From Caldilineaceae bacterium (GTDB taxonomy: Bacteria > Chloroflexota > Anaerolineae > Caldilineales > Caldilineaceae), in assembly GCA_026645575.1 (NCBI GenBank), contig JAPKMW010000015.1, positions 62,001 through 126,000 on the forward strand: a stretch of DNA of 64,000 nt. The letters are read 5' to 3'. The notes beneath the pieces were generated by a model. That model made no database searches. It had not been told where the DNA came from and worked only from the letters and a program-made list of their open reading frames with translations. Both the position numbers and the translations under genes were made by a program. Numbering within the stretch: the stretch's first letter is position 1; the number at the start of each line of letters is the position of its first letter. Shown in pieces: positions 60,997 through 64,000 of the stretch.

Positions 60997-61743
60997 ATGG
61001 CGGAGGACGTAAGGGGCTTGGCGGCGGTCTATTGCCCTATGTTTAGCCTGCGTTCACGCTTCGTGGGTAATTCGTCTAGTAAACGTCGTAATATGTGGGC
61101 TAACCTCATGGTAAGACGCCTCTACGCCTGGGCCTGTGAACGGTTGTATGCCGAACTGGCGGGCTACTATAATCTCATCAGTTGGCTCGTGAGCTTTGGG
61201 CAATGGGACCGCTGGCGTCGGTTGGCGCTTGCCCATTTGCAAGGGCCCCGCGTCTTGGAATTGGGTTTTGGCACCGGTGAATTGTTGCCGCATCTGGCCG
61301 CCAGAACAGCGCTCACCGTTGGCCTCGACCTATCACCAGCCATGCACAACGAGGCGAGACGCAAACTCCGCACGATTGGTCTAGGGGTGCCACTGGTACA
61401 GGCGCAAGCACAGTCTATGCCCTTTGCCGATCACTCGTTTGACACCATCGTCGCCACCTTTCCGGCCCCCTATATCCTGGAGTCGAGTACAGTAGCCGAA
61501 TGCGCCCGCGTGCTTGCGCCAGCGTCCAGCGCTGGTGTTGGACGCCTGGTGATTGTTGGTCTTTGGGTAACAACCACGAATCCACTATGGGAACGTTTCT
61601 TGCCGCTCTTCTATGGTCGCCCGGAACCGGCCGCGTTGGATCGCATCGCCGCCCGCCTGACGTTAGCCGGCTTTGTCCCAGCCCTGCACGAATGTACGGC
61701 TGGCCTGTTCAAGGTGGGCATCATTGTGGCGGAGAGCAGATAA
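60997..61743 (+). CDS. Class I SAM-dependent methyltransferase
   Basis: Up to 248 residues. Motif I is VLELGFGTGELLPHL, followed by VGLDLSPAMHNEARRKL and MPFADHSFDTIVATFPAPYIL. The pattern YYNLISWLVSFGQWDRWRRLAL before motif I resembles UbiE-like enzymes acting on lipids or quinones, but the substrate is unknown. The start is uncertain: ATGs at 60997, 61093 and 61108 are in frame and none has a clear ribosome site; the conserved part begins near the third. Confidence 0.82.
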   Translation: MAEDVRGLAAVYCPMFSLRSRFVGNSSSKRRNMWANLMVRRLYAWACERLYAELAGYYNLISWLVSFGQWDRWRRLALAHLQGPRVLELGFGTGELLPHLAARTALTVGLDLSPAMHNEARRKLRTIGLGVPLVQAQAQSMPFADHSFDTIVATFPAPYILESSTVAECARVLAPASSAGVGRLVIVGLWVTTTNPLWERFLPLFYGRPEPAALDRIAARLTLAGFVPALHECTAGLFKVGIIVAESR

Positions 61744-61843
61744 CCAGTCGTCTGCCCTTTCTTGGAGGAGTCAACGAGTGTTCACCATAATCGACCGACT
61801 TCTGCCTCTTTCAGGAAGGAGACCGTTCCCTTTGCTATGATGG

Positions 61844-62614
61844 ATGCAAAGCCCTATGATACCATTCAACCACCTGCGGCCTTTGCTTGTTGGCAATAGT
61901 CAATTGACCCCAACCGCCACCGGTTGGCGACTAGCGAACGGCCAAACCGCCGCCAACCGCTATACCAACGCCCAACTTGACGATTACCAGGGGCTGCCGC
62001 GCCACCGCTTCCCCTGGCGACCGCCGTTGACCCTGACCCTGCGCGCCCGCTTCTCTCATCCAGTTGATCAAGTGCGCGGCACTGCCGGCTTTGGTTTTTG
62101 GAACAACCCTTTTGGCTTGGGGCGGCAACAGTGGCCGACCCTGCCCCGTGCTATCTGGTTCTTCTTCAGTTCGCCGCCATCCAATATGGCGCTGGCGTTG
62201 GATGTGCCGGGGCCGGGTTGGAAAGCGGCCACCATTGATGCCTGGCGCTGGCCCTTCTTTCTGTTGGCGCCGACGACACCAATTGCCATGCCGCTGATGC
62301 GCATTCGCCCACTCTACCGTCTGCTTTGGCCGCTTGGGCAGCGGGCGATTGGCGTCCATGAAGCGCTGCTGGCGCTTGATATAACAGAGTGGCATACCTA
62401 TCGTCTGGTCTGGGGCAACAAAGCGGCGCACTTTTTTGTTGATGACCAACCCGTGTTGCATTGTGATCAAGCTCCCGGTGGCCCACTCGGTCTGGTGATC
62501 TGGAAGGACAACCAGGCGATGGCCGTGACGCCCTGGTCTTTACCCAGGCACCAACTGGTCGCCTGTACCGAAGAACAGTGGCTGGAAGTGGCCGATCTGT
62601 CAATCGGAACCTGA
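61844..62614 (+). CDS. Protein with predicted concanavalin-like beta-sandwich
   Basis: A 256-residue protein without signal peptide. LTLTLRARFSHPVDQVRGTAGFGFWNNPFG and DITEWHTYRLVWGNKAAHFFVDDQPVLHCDQAPGGPLGLVIWKDN resemble strand pairs of concanavalin A-like (GH16/laminarinase-like) folds, but no catalytic ExDxxE motif is visible, so binding is more likely than hydrolysis. AGGAAGGAG lies about 20 nt before the ATG at 61844; an ATG at 61856 is also possible. Function unknown. Confidence 0.65.
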   Translation: MQSPMIPFNHLRPLLVGNSQLTPTATGWRLANGQTAANRYTNAQLDDYQGLPRHRFPWRPPLTLTLRARFSHPVDQVRGTAGFGFWNNPFGLGRQQWPTLPRAIWFFFSSPPSNMALALDVPGPGWKAATIDAWRWPFFLLAPTTPIAMPLMRIRPLYRLLWPLGQRAIGVHEALLALDITEWHTYRLVWGNKAAHFFVDDQPVLHCDQAPGGPLGLVIWKDNQAMAVTPWSLPRHQLVACTEEQWLEVADLSIGT

Positions 62615-62713
62615 CCTACTGCAATTGTCAATTGGCTCTTTTATAGTGGACAGAAACTTCTTTGTTCATATTTTGCAAAGGATTTGCATCATCTTTATGG
62701 AAATGGATCTGCC

Positions 62714-63208
62714 ATGCAGTTAACAATTAATAATGAAATTTATGAAGTTGCTGCCGACCCTAGCCAGCCCTTGCTCTGGGCGCTACGTGATGAATTGGGG
62801 CTAACCGGCACTAAGTTTGGCTGTGGTATGGGCATCTGCGGCGCCTGTACCATCCACGTCGATGGCGTTGCCATGCGCGCCTGTGTCACGCCGCTGGCTG
62901 CGGTAGAGGGGCGCGCCGTCCGTACCATTGAAGGGTTGGCGACCATCGGCAGCGACAATGTCATCACCCTGCATCCGGTGCAACAAGCATTTATCGACGA
63001 GCAAGTACCCCAGTGTGGCTGGTGTATGAGCGGCCAGATCATGGCCGCCGCCGCCTTTCTCGAACAAAATCCGGCGCCCAGCGAAGAGGATCTAGTCAAC
63101 GTCATGAGCAACAACTACTGCCGGTGTGGCTGCTATGTACGCATCAAGCGCGCCGTTTCCCGCGCCGCCAGCCAAATGGCCGCTAGTCAGCAGGAGGTGG
63201 CTGCATGA
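62714..63208 (+). CDS. 2Fe-2S subunit of a molybdenum hydroxylase (IorA/CoxS-like)
   Basis: About 164 residues. It carries a plant-type ferredoxin cluster (C37, C42, C45, C57 in GCGMGICGACTIHVDG...RAC) and the second, helical cluster domain (C101, C104, C136, C138). It passes electrons from the molybdopterin subunit encoded next, whose ATG overlaps this stop codon (ATGA). ATG 62714 is preferred because the conserved sequence starts there; an ATG at 62684 would add 10 residues. Confidence 0.92.
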   Translation: MQLTINNEIYEVAADPSQPLLWALRDELGLTGTKFGCGMGICGACTIHVDGVAMRACVTPLAAVEGRAVRTIEGLATIGSDNVITLHPVQQAFIDEQVPQCGWCMSGQIMAAAAFLEQNPAPSEEDLVNVMSNNYCRCGCYVRIKRAVSRAASQMAASQQEVAA

Positions 63209-64000
63209 CCACGGAAACGCAAAACACAAAACATAAAACTGAAAATGTAAAACGGCGCTGGCGTATGAGTCGCCGGGGCTTTCTCATTGGCGCTGGTGTT
63301 ACTGGCGTGGGGTTGGCGTTGGGGTGGACCTTTGGCATGCCAGCGTTGCATTTGCAGATGGCGAATTCGATGGACAGCGGTGAAGGTGTGCCGGGCGCTG
63401 AGTGGCCGCGCGATCCGTGGGCCTGGTTTGAAGTGCTGGAGGATAGCCGCATCCGCTTCTATACGGCCAAAGTAGAGATGGGGCAGGGGGTGCATACGGC
63501 GCTGGCCCAAATTGCCGCCGAAGAGTTGGGCATTGGTTGGGCGGATCTGGATGTGGCCCAAGCCACCACCCACGTTGGCCCCGCCGATAGCTTTGGCACC
63601 AGCGGCAGCATGTCGGTCACAAGCGTTTATACGCCGTTGCGCGAAGCGGCTGCCACCCTGCGCGAGATGTTGCGGGCGGAAGCGGCGACCACCTTGGGTC
63701 AACCAGTAGACAAAGTGGTGATTGACGGGCGTGGCTTTGCTGTGACTGGCGACGCCACCAAACGGGTTGACTTTTCCGCCCTGGTCGCCAACAAGCGCGA
63801 GTGGGAAGTGCCGGAGACAGCACCGCCCCTGAAAAATTATACCGACTTTCAGGTGATCGGCCAGTCCCTGCCTCGTGTCGATATTCCGGCCAAAGTCACC
63901 GGCGCCGCGATCTATGGCTACGACATGCGCGTCGAAGGCATGAAATATGGCGCCATTGCCCGCCCGCCGACGATTGAAGCCAAATTGACCGCCGCACAAC
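63205..64000 (+). CDS. Molybdopterin-binding subunit of aldehyde oxidase/xanthine dehydrogenase family, partial
   Basis: The first 265 residues of an IorB-like large subunit, cut by the window end. AGGAGG lies 7 nt before the ATG. A twin-arginine signal (MSRRGFLIGAGVTGVGLALGW) indicates export of the folded cofactor-containing complex by Tat, so the small subunit without signal probably travels along. The first conserved block is FYTAKVEMGQGVHTALAQIAAEELG, followed by GTSGSMSVTSVYTPLREAAATLREML. Substrates of IorAB-like enzymes include N-heteroaromatics and aldehydes; not decided here. Confidence 0.92.
   Translation, partial: MTTETQNTKHKTENVKRRWRMSRRGFLIGAGVTGVGLALGWTFGMPALHLQMANSMDSGEGVPGAEWPRDPWAWFEVLEDSRIRFYTAKVEMGQGVHTALAQIAAEELGIGWADLDVAQATTHVGPADSFGTSGSMSVTSVYTPLREAAATLREMLRAEAATTLGQPVDKVVIDGRGFAVTGDATKRVDFSALVANKREWEVPETAPPLKNYTDFQVIGQSLPRVDIPAKVTGAAIYGYDMRVEGMKYGAIARPPTIEAKLTAAQ

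Noticed and set aside
1..64000. tRNA, rRNA or known riboswitch
   Set aside because: No cloverleaf, rRNA-like block or conserved riboswitch core was noticed while reading the spacers; a covariance-model scan would be decisive.

Overview
The window comes from a bacterial chromosome and most resembles a Chloroflexota member of the Anaerolineae/Caldilineae type. This is an inference from gene content: most of the window is GC-rich, it has several sugar and peptide ABC importers, large secreted or membrane proteins, an RNase J-FtsK neighbourhood, and an ELWxSDGT-repeat secreted protein ending in YLPIITR. No rRNA, tRNA, phage or complete insertion sequence was seen. Most genes lie on the minus strand in short operons.

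Layout. 1-2058: start of an FtsK-like translocase and RNase J. 2059-3496: gene-poor. 3497-11107: a membrane-anchored HTH-TPR protein, a methyltransferase, a six-hairpin glycosidase and a membrane-fused spermidine-synthase-like protein. 11245-15735: LacI repressor, sugar-binding lipoprotein and two permeases, with a strong promoter and two identical operators in front of lacI. 15925-22424: a second sugar importer behind a beta-phosphoglucomutase/GH65 phosphorylase fusion; together these could import a disaccharide, phosphorolyse it and convert the beta-glucose 1-phosphate to glucose 6-phosphate. 22681-30282: GNAT, a small membrane protein and a complete oligopeptide importer. 30781-38228: two GT39-type membrane glycosyltransferases around a small toxin-antitoxin pair, a YbjQ protein and the ELW-repeat protein. 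38590-45170: UbiB-family kinase, sugar dehydrogenase, GH3 beta-glucosidase and a YdjC-type deacetylase.

45167-49280 is the most interesting part: a two-gene operon of lower GC content than its flanks, encoding a caspase-fold peptidase and an NB-ARC/TPR protein. The C-terminus of the caspase and the N-terminus of the NB-ARC protein carry the same helical module of about 55 residues (21 of 55 identical without gaps, sharing DIPLxLID). This looks like a homotypic adaptor joining effector to sensor NTPase, and fits a programmed-cell-death or antiphage switch built like an apoptosome. Next to it lie two paralogous 7TM-DISM signalling genes, one of which has lost almost the whole 7TM region by an in-frame deletion of about 205 residues.

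52516-64000: CoA-disulfide-reductase/rhodanese fusion, PspC, an M81 peptidase, a 2'-5' RNA ligase family protein, a GH4 glycosidase, an amidohydrolase, an AlkA-like DNA glycosylase, a methyltransferase, a probable beta-sandwich protein, and the start of a two-subunit molybdenum hydroxylase.

The spacers are rich in repeats of several kinds: (i) a palindromic core GCGAGTCACGGACTCGC, single, in hairpins or in tandem arrays of 27, 38 and 41 bp; (ii) MITE-like elements with terminal inverted repeats, two of them sharing ACACTACA ends; (iii) hairpins whose arms are themselves short tandem repeats, with a different unit at each site, sitting inside transporter operons.
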